Positions 15,422-23,035 are shown, counted from the first letter of the stretch. The stretch is 23,035 nt of DNA from Candidatus Hydrogenedentota bacterium (GCA_007136375.1 SLHB01000063.1:1-23035), one strand, 5' to 3'. Translations and numbers: made by a program. Notes: a model not told the origin generated them from the sequence alone.

Positions 15422-16513
15422 TTAAACTTCTTCTTCCTCTTCTTCTTCGGCCGGCACGCTGGGCGCGTCTTCGTCGACGGATTCACCGTCGTCTTCGTCC
15501 ACATCATCCGCGTCATCGGAGAGGCCGCCGTCCGCGCCGCTGGCCGCCGCCGCGGCGGGGCCCACGGTCATGCCCAACTGCAAGCCCAGGGGTTCAAGAA
15601 GCGCCTTAATCTCGTCCAGGGACTTCTTGCCGAAGTTGTGAAACTTCAGCATCTCGGATTCGTTGCGGACAACCAAGTCGCCGATGGTCCGGATGTCCGC
15701 GGCCTTAAGGCAATTGGCCGCGCGGACGCTCAGCTCCAGCTCGTCAATGGGCCGGGCCAGCAAGCGCAACAACTCCGGATCGGCGGCGCCAAAACCCGCG
15801 CCGTCGTCCTTGCTTTCGCCCTCCTGCTGCACAAAGATGGCGAAATGGTCGATGAGCAGTTGCGCGGCTTCTTGCACCGCCAGGTCCGGCGTGATCGACC
15901 CGTTGGTCCACACCTCGAGGAGCAAGCGGTCGTAGTCCGTCTTCTGCCCGACCCGCGCGTCCTCCACCAAGAAATTCACCCGCTTCACGGGCGAGAAATT
16001 CGCGTCGAGGTACACGGTGCCGATGGCGGCGTGCTCCAGCTCGAAGTTGTCCGCCGTCAGATAACCGCGGCCGCGCGCGACCTTGATGTCGATCTGGAGC
16101 TCCGTGTTGTCCGAGGTGGACGTCATCACGTGTTGGTCCGGGTTAAAGCACCCAACGCCCGAGTCCTTAAAGACCATGCCCGCCGTAATATCGCCCTCGC
16201 CCTGGTGGTTAAAGGTGAAGATCACGGGCTCCTCGCTCTCCAGGCGCAGGTCGCAACGCTTGAGATTCAACACAACCTCGGTGACGTCTTCCTTGACTCC
16301 CGGAATGGCGGAAAACTCATGCTCCACGCCCTCGATGCGCAGGGCCGTAACGGCGGAACCCTCGAGACTCGCCAGCAAGACCCGGCGCAAGGCGTTGCCG
16401 ACGGTGGTGCCATAACCGCGCTCAAAGGGCTCGATCTGAAACCGCGCGTAGGTTTCAGCGGACCCTTCATCTAATTTGACCCATTTCGGTGTTACAAACT
16501 CGTTTGCTATCAT
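15422..16513 (-). CDS. rpoA: RNA polymerase alpha subunit with acidic C-terminal tail
   Basis: Alpha subunit, whose dimer is the scaffold for beta and beta' (363 aa; E. coli 329). The N-terminal domain (about 1-230) includes FERGYGTTVGNALRRVLL. A short linker leads to the C-terminal domain (about 250-315, IDELELSVRAANCLKAADI), where Arg264 equals E. coli Arg265, the UP-element and activator contact. Residues about 316-363 add an Ala/Gly-rich then strongly acidic tail with some 20 Asp/Glu ending in seven Glu, which is not part of the usual fold. It follows rpsK after 132 bases, the place where rpsD normally sits. Confidence 0.97.
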   Translation of the reverse strand: MIANEFVTPKWVKLDEGSAETYARFQIEPFERGYGTTVGNALRRVLLASLEGSAVTALRIEGVEHEFSAIPGVKEDVTEVVLNLKRCDLRLESEEPVIFTFNHQGEGDITAGMVFKDSGVGCFNPDQHVMTSTSDNTELQIDIKVARGRGYLTADNFELEHAAIGTVYLDANFSPVKRVNFLVEDARVGQKTDYDRLLLEVWTNGSITPDLAVQEAAQLLIDHFAIFVQQEGESKDDGAGFGAADPELLRLLARPIDELELSVRAANCLKAADIRTIGDLVVRNESEMLKFHNFGKKSLDEIKALLEPLGLQLGMTVGPAAAAASGADGGLSDDADDVDEDDGESVDEDAPSVPAEEEEEEEV

Positions 16514-16645
16514 GAGTTCCAGTCTCCAGGGGATGAGGCCAGCCGGGTAGAAGCCGGCGCGCTTACGCCGATGCAGGGGTAGCGGGATTGCGCCAGTAGC
16601 GCCGCATGCAGCTTGGGCCGCGGAACCAACGGCCAGGACGGGAAC

Positions 16646-17044
16646 TCAGACGCGGCGCCGCTTCCGTGGCCGGCAACCGTTGTGGGGGATCCGGGTCACG
16701 TCGCGGATTAGCGTCACGTCCAAACCCGCGGCTTGGATGGCGCGGATGGCCGACTCGCGGCCCGCGCCAGGCCCGTTCACCTGCACCTTGACCTCTTTCA
16801 AGCCCATCTCCCGCGCCCGCTGCGTCGCGGCTTCGGCGGCGACCTGGGCGGCGAAAGCCGTGCTCTTGCGCGATCCCGAGAATCCCACCTGTCCCGCGCT
16901 GGACCAGGAGACGATGTTGCCCTGATTGTCCGCGATGGATATGATCGTGTTGTTGAATGTCGCCTGAATATGGGCCACGCCCGATGTCACATTGAGCGTC
17001 GTGCGCCGCTTCTTGCCCTTGCTCTTCCGTTTCTCTTTGGCCAC
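16646..17044 (-). CDS. rpsK: 30S ribosomal protein S11
   Basis: Small-subunit platform protein (132 aa, normal length). Core motifs are AHIQATFNNTIISIAD, SAGQVGFSGSRKSTAFAAQ, VQVNGPGAGRESAIRA and the C-terminal IRDVTRIPHNGCRPRKRRRV. The start is GTG at 17044, supported by GGAGG 9 bases upstream and by the canonical MAKEKRKSK N-terminus; it lies 14 bases after rpsM. Confidence 0.97.
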   Translation of the reverse strand: MAKEKRKSKGKKRRTTLNVTSGVAHIQATFNNTIISIADNQGNIVSWSSAGQVGFSGSRKSTAFAAQVAAEAATQRAREMGLKEVKVQVNGPGAGRESAIRAIQAAGLDVTLIRDVTRIPHNGCRPRKRRRV

Positions 17045-17058
17045 TGAACGCTTCCTCC

Positions 17059-17427
17059 CTATTTCTTGCCTTTAATCGAAACGGACCGGGGACCCTTGCG
17101 CGTGCGCGCATTGGTGTGTGTCCGTTGGCCCCGGGTGGGCAAGCCGCGCTTGTGCCGCAGCCCCCGGTAACAATTGATGTCCATGAGCCGCTTGATGTTG
17201 CCCATCGTCTCGCGCCGCAAATCGCCCTCAACGCGATAAGCGTCTTGAATGGCCTGCGAAATGCGGTTCGCGTCTTCGTCACTTACGTCGCGGACCCGCG
17301 TCAACGGATTAATCTCCAGGCTGGCAAGCACTTGGGACGCCCGCGTGCGGCCCACACCGTAAATCTGCTGAACCCCTGCCCAGATGGTCTTATTGCGCGG
17401 GAGGTCGACACCCACTATACGCGCCAT
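17059..17427 (-). CDS. rpsM: 30S ribosomal protein S13
   Basis: Head protein of the small subunit that contacts the P-site tRNA and the L5 bridge (122 aa). The start at 17427 gives the canonical MARIVGVDLPRNK and has AGGAGA 9 bases upstream, although the frame stays open to 17505. IYGVGRTRASQVL, LRRETMGNIKRLMDI, GLRHKRGLPTRGQRTHTNART and the basic tail fit the family. It opens the alpha-operon part of the cluster, 22 bases after rpmJ. Confidence 0.97.
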   Translation of the reverse strand: MARIVGVDLPRNKTIWAGVQQIYGVGRTRASQVLASLEINPLTRVRDVSDEDANRISQAIQDAYRVEGDLRRETMGNIKRLMDINCYRGLRHKRGLPTRGQRTHTNARTRKGPRSVSIKGKK

Positions 17428-17449
17428 GCGAGCTGATCTCCTGGCGGCC

Positions 17450-17563
17450 TTAGCCTTGCCGCTGTTTGTGCTTCGGATTCTCACAAATGACCCGCACGCG
17501 CCCATGGCGGCGGATCACCTTACATTTGTCGCAAATCTTGCGAACAGACGCCCGTACTTTCAT
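17450..17563 (-). CDS. rpmJ: 50S ribosomal protein L36, zinc-binding form
   Basis: A 37-residue protein: MKVRASVRKICDKCKVIRRH then GRVRVICENPKHKQRQG. Cys11, Cys14, Cys27 and His32 form the zinc ribbon of the C+ type of L36. It lies between infA and rpsM, the standard position, and AGGAGC precedes the ATG. Confidence 0.96.
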   Translation of the reverse strand: MKVRASVRKICDKCKVIRRHGRVRVICENPKHKQRQG

Positions 17564-17622
17564 GACTATCGCTCCTGTATTTGCATCGGCGGCCGTTTCT
17601 CGCCGGATCCGTTCCCGCCTCC

Positions 17623-17690
17623 GCGCGCGGTGCGCCCGCGCGCCGGGAAGACCTTCCCGGCGCCGACTCCCACGATACTCACGGTGGGAG
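17623..17690 (-). promoter_or_regulatory. Three packed hairpins between infA and rpmJ
   Basis: The 131-base gap holds three perfect stems: GCGCGCGG with 17636-17643 (17623-17643, 5-base loop); CGCCGGGAA with TTCCCGGCG (17641-17662, 4-base loop); and CTCCCAC with GTGGGAG (17667-17690, 10-base loop). The first two overlap by 3 bases, so they compete. The set starts 4 bases after the infA stop in the minus direction. No U-run follows. It may be a transcription pause, an RNA-processing site or a repressor-binding leader for rpmJ-rpsM. Confidence 0.45.
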
Positions 17691-17694
17691 AGGC

Positions 17695-17913
17695 TTACTT
17701 ATAACGGTAGGTAATGCGGCCTCGCGACAAATCGTAGGGAGACATCTCCAATTTCACCCGATCTCCAGGCAAAATCCGGATGAAATTCATCCGCATTTTC
17801 CCGGAAATATGGGCCAACACGATGTGGCCGTTCTTGAGCTCGACCCGGAACATCGCGTTCGGCAATGGCTCCACTACGGTGCCTTCTACTTCGATTGCAT
17901 CTTCTTTTTGCAT
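17695..17913 (-). CDS. infA: Translation initiation factor IF-1
   Basis: Binds the 30S A site during initiation (72 aa, normal length). MQKEDAIEVEGTVVEPLPNA, LKNGHIVLAHISGKMRMNFIRI and LSRGRITYRYK give the OB fold. The ATG at 17913 matches the family start; an in-frame TTG at 17934 would add seven residues and has a similarly poor ribosome binding site. It lies 24 bases after map, in the common adk-map-infA-rpmJ order. Confidence 0.95.
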   Translation of the reverse strand: MQKEDAIEVEGTVVEPLPNAMFRVELKNGHIVLAHISGKMRMNFIRILPGDRVKLEMSPYDLSRGRITYRYK

Positions 17914-17937
17914 ATTCAATCGGCTGCCAGACAACTC

Positions 17938-18711
17938 TTAGGCGCACTGACCCCAAACCAGCTTGGGCGTGGCGGACAGAATGTCCGCCTTTCCCTCGCG
18001 GATAACGACGCTGTGCTCAAAATGGGCGCTGGGCCGTCCGTCCTTCGTGACGGCGGTCCAACCATCCTTCAATACCTTGGCTTCATGGGAGCCCGCGCTG
18101 ATCATGGGCTCTATGGCGATGACCATCCCGGGCTTGAGCAGCGGACCGCGCTTGCCCGTATCATAGTTGGGGATCTGCGGCGGCTCGTGCATCGCCCGGC
18201 CGATCCCGTGGCCGGTGAAACACCGCACAATGGCAAATCCCGAACCGTCGCAAACGGACTGGACGGCCCGCCCAATGTCGCCGACGTAATTGCCGGCGCG
18301 GGCGGCGGCGATAGCCGCAGTCAGGGCCTGGTCCGTCACATCCATGAGCCGGCGGCGCTCGCCGTTCACCTCCCCACAGGGCACGGTGATGGCGGCGTCG
18401 CCTATGAATCCGCCGTGGGCCACGCCCACGTCCATGCTCACGATTTGGCCTTCCTGTAAACGCCGTTTACCCGGGATTCCGTGGACAATGACTTCGTCCA
18501 CGGAAATGCAGGTCGAATTCGGAAAGCCCATGTACCCCAGGAACGCCGGCCTCGCGCCCATCCCGGTGATCATGTCGTACGCGAGCTCGTCCAACTCCAG
18601 TGTGTTCACGCCGGGCGCGACGTGTTCCGCCAAGGACACCAACACCTGGGCCACCATCTGGTTCGCCTCCCGGAGGATGGCGATTTCGGCCTCTTCACGC
18701 GTACTAATCAC
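17938..18711 (-). CDS. map: Type I methionine aminopeptidase
   Basis: Removes the initiator methionine from new proteins (257 aa). All active-site residues are present, shifted by three against E. coli: His77 (VHGIP), metal ligands Asp94 (MDVGV), Asp105 (GDAAI), His168 (GHGIGR), Glu201 (IEPM) and Glu232 (FEHSV). The start is GTG at 18711, and its GTGA overlaps the adk stop, so the two genes are probably translationally coupled. Confidence 0.97.
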   Translation of the reverse strand: MISTREEAEIAILREANQMVAQVLVSLAEHVAPGVNTLELDELAYDMITGMGARPAFLGYMGFPNSTCISVDEVIVHGIPGKRRLQEGQIVSMDVGVAHGGFIGDAAITVPCGEVNGERRRLMDVTDQALTAAIAAARAGNYVGDIGRAVQSVCDGSGFAIVRCFTGHGIGRAMHEPPQIPNYDTGKRGPLLKPGMVIAIEPMISAGSHEAKVLKDGWTAVTKDGRPSAHFEHSVVIREGKADILSATPKLVWGQCA

Positions 18712-19397
18712 TGTACCGGGACGACTCCCATTTCGCCTAAGGTATTCTGCAACTGCCGAAACACTTCCTCCGGGCTCTGTCCATTCGTCACAATGGGGTA
18801 CAAACGCCCATCTCTAGCGTAGTAGTCAATGATGGGCCCGGCCGTTTCCCGGTACACCTTCAACCGGGTCTGTACGGTGCCCGCCGTATCATCGGCGCGC
18901 TGCACAATGTCGCATTCGCTTATGGGCCGGCCCCGCTTGCATCCGCGCATTTCCGGCGGATCAAATTTCAGATTGAAAACGGCCCCGCAGTCCTCGCACC
19001 AGCGCCGCGCGGTCAGGCGGTCCGTAATCTCCGCCTCGGAAAGCTCCAGTTCAATGGCGCCTTGCAAGCGGAATCCGCGCCCGGCCAGGATTTCATCCAA
19101 GGCCTCCGCCTGCTCCACCGAGCGGGGGAACCCATCCAACACGAACCCGCGTTGGCAGGCCGGTTTCGCGATCTCCTCGAAGATAATCCGGCAGATCAGC
19201 TCGTCGGGCACCAATCGGCCGTTGTCGATATAGGACGCAATCTCGTTTCCCAGCTCCGTACCGCTCCGGCTGCCATCGCGCAGGATGTCGCCGCTCGATA
19301 TATGAGGCACGCCGTACGTTTCGGTAAGCCGTTCCGCTTGCGTGCCTTTGCCGGCGCCGGGCGGACCGAAAAACACCAGCCTGGGATTGTTGGGCAT
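18708..19397 (-). CDS. adk: Adenylate kinase with zinc-type LID
   Basis: Converts AMP and ATP to two ADP (229 aa, long form). P-loop GPPGAGKGT (11-19), AMP site (SSGDILRD), GFVLDGFPR (84-92), and LID Arg residues (DRLTARR, QRADD). The LID keeps Cys134, Cys137 and Cys153, with Cys162 or Asp163 as the likely fourth ligand; the spacing before it is longer than usual. It sits 15 bases after secY and overlaps map. Confidence 0.97.
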   Translation of the reverse strand: MPNNPRLVFFGPPGAGKGTQAERLTETYGVPHISSGDILRDGSRSGTELGNEIASYIDNGRLVPDELICRIIFEEIAKPACQRGFVLDGFPRSVEQAEALDEILAGRGFRLQGAIELELSEAEITDRLTARRWCEDCGAVFNLKFDPPEMRGCKRGRPISECDIVQRADDTAGTVQTRLKVYRETAGPIIDYYARDGRLYPIVTNGQSPEEVFRQLQNTLGEMGVVPVQ

Positions 19398-19412
19398 GAG
19401 CGTGTCCGCCCG

Positions 19413-20726
19413 CTACATGCGCCGGCCACGAACACGCCGGCCCTTCATGAAGCCCTCGTAATTCCGCATCACCAGATGCTGCTCGATTTGCCGGACCGTG
19501 TCGAGACCGACGCCGACCAGGATCAACAGGCTGGTGCCGCCGAAGAAACTCGCCACGTGCCAATCATAAATGCCCATGAACTGGTACACCAACTGGGGCA
19601 ACAGCGCCACGCCAGCCAGGAACACCGACCCGACCAAGGTGATGCGCGTCATCACGAATTGCAGATACTCCGCCGTCGCCTTCCCGGGCCGCACGCCGAG
19701 AATGACGCCGCCGTACTTCTTCATGTTGTCCGCCATCTCAACCGGGTTGAAGGTGATAGCGGTATAGAAGAAACAGAAGAAGATGATCATGCCCACGTAG
19801 ATCGTGTTATATATCCAGGTGTTGTGCCAATCCTGGAAGAAAATAGCGCCGGGGATATCCAGCGAACCCACCACCATGCCCGGCAGCATCAGAATCGAGC
19901 TGGCGAAGATGATCGGAATCACGCCCGCCTGGTTCACCCGGAGGGGCAGGTAGTTCCGCGCGCCCGAAAACACCCTGCGCCCCTTCACTTGGCGTGGATA
20001 CTGCACCGGAATCCGCCGTTGCCCTTGGGTAACCATGACCACAAAACCGGTGACCACGACAAGCATCACGAACAGCAACATGATCATGAGAATGTCGATT
20101 TCGCCCGCGCCGAGCATGGTGCCCAGGTTGTTCAACGCCGTGGGCAAGCCTGACACAATACTAATGAAGATAATGAGCGAGATCCCATTGCCGACGCCTC
20201 GTTCACTAATCTGCTCGCCCAGCCACATCACAAAAGCCGTGCCTGTAGTGAAGGACATCACGCACATCATCGTAAAACCGAGGCCCGGGTTCGGCACGAT
20301 CTCCGGACCCATGTTCTGCAAGAAAAACGACACGCCAATGGCCTGGACGATACACAAGCCAATGGTGCCGTAGCGCGTATACTCGGTGATCTTCTTTTGG
20401 CCTTCTTGGCCTTCCCGCTTCAGTTGTTCGAGAGCCGGCACCACCGCCGTCAGCAACTGCATAATAATCGACGCGCTAATGTACGGCATGATGCCGAGGG
20501 CGAAGATTGTCGCTTGCGCGAAAGCGCCGCCGGAGAACAAGTCGTAGAACCCGAGCAGCCCGCCTCCTTCATGAACGCGCCGCGCCAACGTCACGCCGTC
20601 CACCCCGGGCGTGGGCACGTGCGCCCCAAGCCGGTAGATGGCGAGCATCGTCAGCGTAAAGATAATGCGTTGCTTCAGTTCCGGTATTTTGAAGGCGTTG
20701 CGAATCGCCTCAATCGGCTGGGCCAC
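19413..20726 (-). CDS. secY: Protein translocase channel subunit SecY
   Basis: Core of the SecYEG channel in the inner membrane (437 aa, ten membrane helices). Family features are the N-terminal LGAHVPTPGVD, GIMPYISASIIMQLL, the long cytoplasmic loop with QGQRRIPVQYPRQ, and GTSLLILVGVGLDTVRQIE near the C-terminus. The start is GTG at 20726 with an excellent AAGGAGG 7 bases upstream. It follows rplO after 136 bases. Confidence 0.97.
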   Translation of the reverse strand: MAQPIEAIRNAFKIPELKQRIIFTLTMLAIYRLGAHVPTPGVDGVTLARRVHEGGGLLGFYDLFSGGAFAQATIFALGIMPYISASIIMQLLTAVVPALEQLKREGQEGQKKITEYTRYGTIGLCIVQAIGVSFFLQNMGPEIVPNPGLGFTMMCVMSFTTGTAFVMWLGEQISERGVGNGISLIIFISIVSGLPTALNNLGTMLGAGEIDILMIMLLFVMLVVVTGFVVMVTQGQRRIPVQYPRQVKGRRVFSGARNYLPLRVNQAGVIPIIFASSILMLPGMVVGSLDIPGAIFFQDWHNTWIYNTIYVGMIIFFCFFYTAITFNPVEMADNMKKYGGVILGVRPGKATAEYLQFVMTRITLVGSVFLAGVALLPQLVYQFMGIYDWHVASFFGGTSLLILVGVGLDTVRQIEQHLVMRNYEGFMKGRRVRGRRM

Positions 20727-20827
20727 CGATTGCCCTCCTTAACTGCCGCCATCCGGGCAGCGGTAATGCTTCGCGTCTCCCACCGTGGTCCAGCCACGCG
20801 CCGTGAGCATGACGCTCATAGTTGCTA

Positions 20828-20836
20828 ATGATAACA
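20828..20836 (-). promoter_or_regulatory. Candidate extended -10 promoter before secY
   Basis: On the minus strand, TGTTATCAT combines TGN with TATCAT (5 of 6 to TATAAT), about 100 bases before secY in an AT-richer part of the rplO-secY gap. No good -35 is present. It could be an internal operon promoter; weak evidence. Confidence 0.25.
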
Positions 20837-20862
20837 TGACGCAATGCGCCGCAGCTATTAAC

Positions 20863-21357
20863 CTACGCCGACGCTGGCTTCGCGCGCCGCTTGCGCCCCA
20901 GTTGCTTGGGAATCGGCAGAACCGTGACTTGTCCGCCCGCAGCCTCGATCTTGCTCTTCGCGCCCGCGCTAATCGCGTGGACCACCACCTTCAGCGGTTT
21001 CGTCACTTCGCCGCGGGCAAGAATCTTGACCCGCTTCGCGCCCGTATAGCCAAGACCGGCGGCGGCCAGTGTTTCGAGACTCACCTCCGCGCCTTCCGCG
21101 AAAAAACGGTCCAGCGTGTCCAGATTCACTCCGTATACCGGGAAGCGGGTCTCTTGGGTAAAGCCGCGCTTGGGCAGGCGGCGGTTCAGCGGCATCTGTC
21201 CGCCTTCGAAGCCCCGCCGGCGCGAATAGCCCGACCGCGCCTTCTGTCCCTTGTGCCCTTTTCCGCTCGTCTTGCCGGTCCCCGAGCCGGGCCCTCGTCC
21301 CACGCGCTTGCGCGCGCGGCGGCCGCCCGCCTCTGCTGGTAACGCATGCAATTCCAT
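20863..21357 (-). CDS. rplO: 50S ribosomal protein L15
   Basis: Large-subunit assembly protein (164 aa). The Gly/Arg/Lys-rich N-terminus (RKRVGRGPGSGTGKTSGKG), GFEGGQMPLNRRLPKRGF and the C-terminal fold with GAKSKIEAAGGQV are typical. It follows rpsE directly with only 73 bases between, so rpmD is not in its usual place. Confidence 0.97.
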   Translation of the reverse strand: MELHALPAEAGGRRARKRVGRGPGSGTGKTSGKGHKGQKARSGYSRRRGFEGGQMPLNRRLPKRGFTQETRFPVYGVNLDTLDRFFAEGAEVSLETLAAAGLGYTGAKRVKILARGEVTKPLKVVVHAISAGAKSKIEAAGGQVTVLPIPKQLGRKRRAKPASA

Positions 21358-21430
21358 CGCTAGTGTGTTCCTTACGCTTGTTGCACGGCTTCGTCCGCCA
21401 CGGGGCGGGCCGTTTCTGAGCGAACGGGGG

Positions 21431-21967
21431 TTAGAGGACGGCGCTCACGGAAAGGCCGCGCATGTCGGCCACTTCCTCCGCCGTCTTCAGTTGCCGAAGG
21501 CCGTCCATAACGGCCCACACGACGTTCGTGGCGTTGTTCGAGCCCAGGCACTTCGTCAACACGTTCTGGTAGCCCGCCGCCTCCATAACGGCGCGGACAC
21601 TGCCGCCGGCCACCACGCCGGTACCGAGGGACGCGGGCTTCAGAAGCACGCGCGCCGCGTCGGAACGGCCAACCACCTCATGCGGCACGGTCGTGCTTAC
21701 GATAGGGACGGCGGCCATGTTCTTTTTGGCTTTCTCGATGGCCTTGCGGATGGCTTCCGGCACTTCCGTCGCCTTGCCGGTGGCCGCGCCCACTTTGCCC
21801 TTTCCATCCCCGACGACGACCACGGCGCTAAAGCTAAAGCGCCGGCCGCCTTTCACCACTTTGGCGACACGGTAGATCTTGACCACCTGTTCGATAAAAT
21901 TGTTGTCTTGACTGTCCCGGGACCGCCTATCGCCCCGTCCGTCCCGCGTGCCGCGTGCTGTGCTCAA
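21431..21967 (-). CDS. rpsE: 30S ribosomal protein S5
   Basis: Small-subunit protein important for accuracy (178 aa). Core blocks are EQVVKIYRVAKVVKGGRRFS, VVVGDGKGKVGAATGKATEV, VLLKPASLGTGVVAGGSVRA and GSNNATNVVWAVMDGL. The start is TTG at 21967: AGGAGA 6 bases upstream overlaps the rplR stop, and no better start gives the full N-terminal domain. Confidence 0.95.
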   Translation of the reverse strand: MSTARGTRDGRGDRRSRDSQDNNFIEQVVKIYRVAKVVKGGRRFSFSAVVVVGDGKGKVGAATGKATEVPEAIRKAIEKAKKNMAAVPIVSTTVPHEVVGRSDAARVLLKPASLGTGVVAGGSVRAVMEAAGYQNVLTKCLGSNNATNVVWAVMDGLRQLKTAEEVADMRGLSVSAVL

Positions 21968-21977
21968 AATCGCTCTC

Positions 21978-22331
21978 CTAGAATTCCAGACCGCCTTCGC
22001 GCGCCGCGTCGGCCACGGCCTTCACCCGTCCGTGAAATTTCCTGCCGCCACGATCGAAGCACACCTTTTTGATTTCCAGGGCCTTCGCCTTGTCCGCCAA
22101 GGCCTTGCCCACCGCTTTTGCGGCCTCCACGTTGCCGCCGGTAATCTTCAACTCCATGGACGACGCGGCGGCTAGCGTCCGCCCTTCCGTGTCGTCGATA
22201 AGCTGAGCGTAGACGTGCTTCAACGAGCGGCGCACCGTAAGCCGCGGCCGCTCCGCCGTCCCCTTGATCTGCTTGCGGACAATAAGGTGGCGGCGCCGCA
22301 GGCGCGTATTCTTGTGTTGTACCGTTGCCAT
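21978..22331 (-). CDS. rplR: 50S ribosomal protein L18
   Basis: 5S rRNA-binding protein (117 aa). RLRRRHLIVRKQIKGTAERP, RLTVRRSLKHVYAQLIDD and the closing FDRGGRKFHGRVKAVADAAR with EGGLEF are diagnostic. It follows rplF after 110 GC-rich bases that hold no gene and is tightly followed by rpsE. Confidence 0.97.
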   Translation of the reverse strand: MATVQHKNTRLRRRHLIVRKQIKGTAERPRLTVRRSLKHVYAQLIDDTEGRTLAAASSMELKITGGNVEAAKAVGKALADKAKALEIKKVCFDRGGRKFHGRVKAVADAAREGGLEF

Positions 22332-22441
22332 AGCCTCGCGTCTTCTCCCTGCCCTGGCCGCGAACCGTTTCTCGTCCGCGGCGCCTGGGGCTCCGGCGGC
22401 GCCGTCTGGGCGAAACAGGGACCGGTCAGCCCCTTATCCGC

Positions 22442-22981
22442 CTATTTGCCGCCCGACTTGCCGACCTTTCGCCGGACCGTCTCGTTGGCGTATCGAATGC
22501 CCTTGCCCTTGTACGGTTCGGGTTTACGCAGCTTCCGAATGTCCGCCGCGGTCTGACCGACCAATTCTTTATCGAACCCGCTGACCTTGATCGTCTGGGT
22601 CCCTTCGACCGCAAACTGGATGCCTTCCGGCGGCTCCACCGTGACAGGATGGCTGTACCCGAGGGCGAGATGCAGCGTCTTGCCTTGCAGCGACGCGCGA
22701 TACCCCACGCCTTGAATCTGCAACTCTTTCTCGTACCCCTCGGAGACGCCCATAACCATATTGTTTATCAGCGCCCGCGTCAGGCCGTGATGCGCCCGCC
22801 GTTCGCTGTCTTCCGATGGCCGCGTAACCACAATCTCGCCGTCGCGGATTTCCACGCTCACCTTATCGCTCAGCTCCCGCTCCAGGGCGCCCTTCGGACC
22901 GGTGACCTTTATCTGACAGCCCTTCAGTTCGCATTTCACCCCGGAAGGAACGGAAATGGGCAATTTACCTATTCTAGACAC
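22442..22981 (-). CDS. rplF: 50S ribosomal protein L6
   Basis: Large-subunit protein near the factor-binding site (179 aa, two similar alpha-beta domains). MSRIGKLPISVPSGV, GVSEGYEKELQIQGVGYRAS, LALGYSHPV and the C-terminal IRKLRKPEPYKGKGIRY are typical. The start is GTG at 22981, preceded by a GAAGAGG-type ribosome binding site, 34 bases after rpsH. Confidence 0.97.
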   Translation of the reverse strand: MSRIGKLPISVPSGVKCELKGCQIKVTGPKGALERELSDKVSVEIRDGEIVVTRPSEDSERRAHHGLTRALINNMVMGVSEGYEKELQIQGVGYRASLQGKTLHLALGYSHPVTVEPPEGIQFAVEGTQTIKVSGFDKELVGQTAADIRKLRKPEPYKGKGIRYANETVRRKVGKSGGK

Positions 22982-23015
22982 GACGCACCTCTTCTATACC
23001 GGCCTGGCGCCGGGG

Positions 23016-23035
23016 TTACCAAATCTCGCAGAGCA
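23016..23035 (-). CDS. rpsH: 30S ribosomal protein S8, last codons only
   Basis: The minus strand at the window edge reads Leu-Cys-Glu-Ile-Trp-stop, the usual S8 ending (GGExLCxxW), in the place where rpsH precedes rplF in the spc operon. Only five codons are inside the window. Confidence 0.75.

Noticed and set aside
16514..16645. Possible rpsD remnant between rpsK and rpoA
   Set aside because: No frame in these 132 bases resembles S4, and an intact rpsD is present at 14137-14745.

Overview
The window is a GC-rich bacterial chromosomal segment. I infer a Gram-negative (diderm) host from the TolC-type outer-membrane protein. Secreted proteins, a dockerin-tailed propeller protein, a GH16 glucanase and two sigma-54 promoters fit an environmental polymer-degrading bacterium of the PVC/Hydrogenedentota/planctomycete-like kind. 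That placement is a guess from gene style; no rRNA is present. No tRNA, rRNA, CRISPR array, IS element, prophage or integron was seen.

Layout. (1) 1-3391, plus strand: the 3' part of a Cu(+)-type P1B ATPase (copA, 5' end outside the window) and a TolC-family outer-membrane efflux protein, together a metal-export pair. (2) 3536-5914, plus: a secreted protein with 14 propeller-like repeats and a C-terminal type I dockerin, followed by a perfect 12-bp stem-loop. (3) 6077-9388, plus: a nitrogen module. A PspF-like sigma-54-activator homologue with degenerate catalytic motifs has its own -24/-12 promoter. It is followed by a 481-bp spacer that carries a perfect -24/-12 promoter, then amtB and glnK (PII without Tyr51). 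Tandem hairpins end the module. (4) 9500-10375, minus: a secreted GH16 beta-glucanase. (5) 10679-13966, minus: mfd. (6) 14137-23035, minus: the spc-alpha ribosomal protein cluster, read in its own direction as rpsH(end)-rplF-rplR-rpsE-rplO-secY-adk-map-infA-rpmJ-rpsM-rpsK-rpoA-rplQ-rpsD. rpmD is absent, and rpsD lies after rplQ instead of between rpsK and rpoA.

How the genes work together. The ribosomal block makes ribosome parts, the RNA polymerase alpha subunit, the Sec channel, adenylate kinase, methionine aminopeptidase and IF1. AmtB and GlnK form the ammonium channel and its 2-oxoglutarate/ATP-sensing plug. Both the amtB promoter and the promoter of the odd activator-like gene have sigma-54 geometry, which ties them to one regulon. 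The most unusual object is that activator-like gene (6122-7117): it keeps Walker A and a NifA/PspF-like DNA-binding helix-turn-helix, but lacks the GAFTGA loop, both arginine fingers, the Walker B Asp and the sensor II Arg. It is most likely a non-canonical or inhibitory regulator rather than a normal sigma-54 activator.
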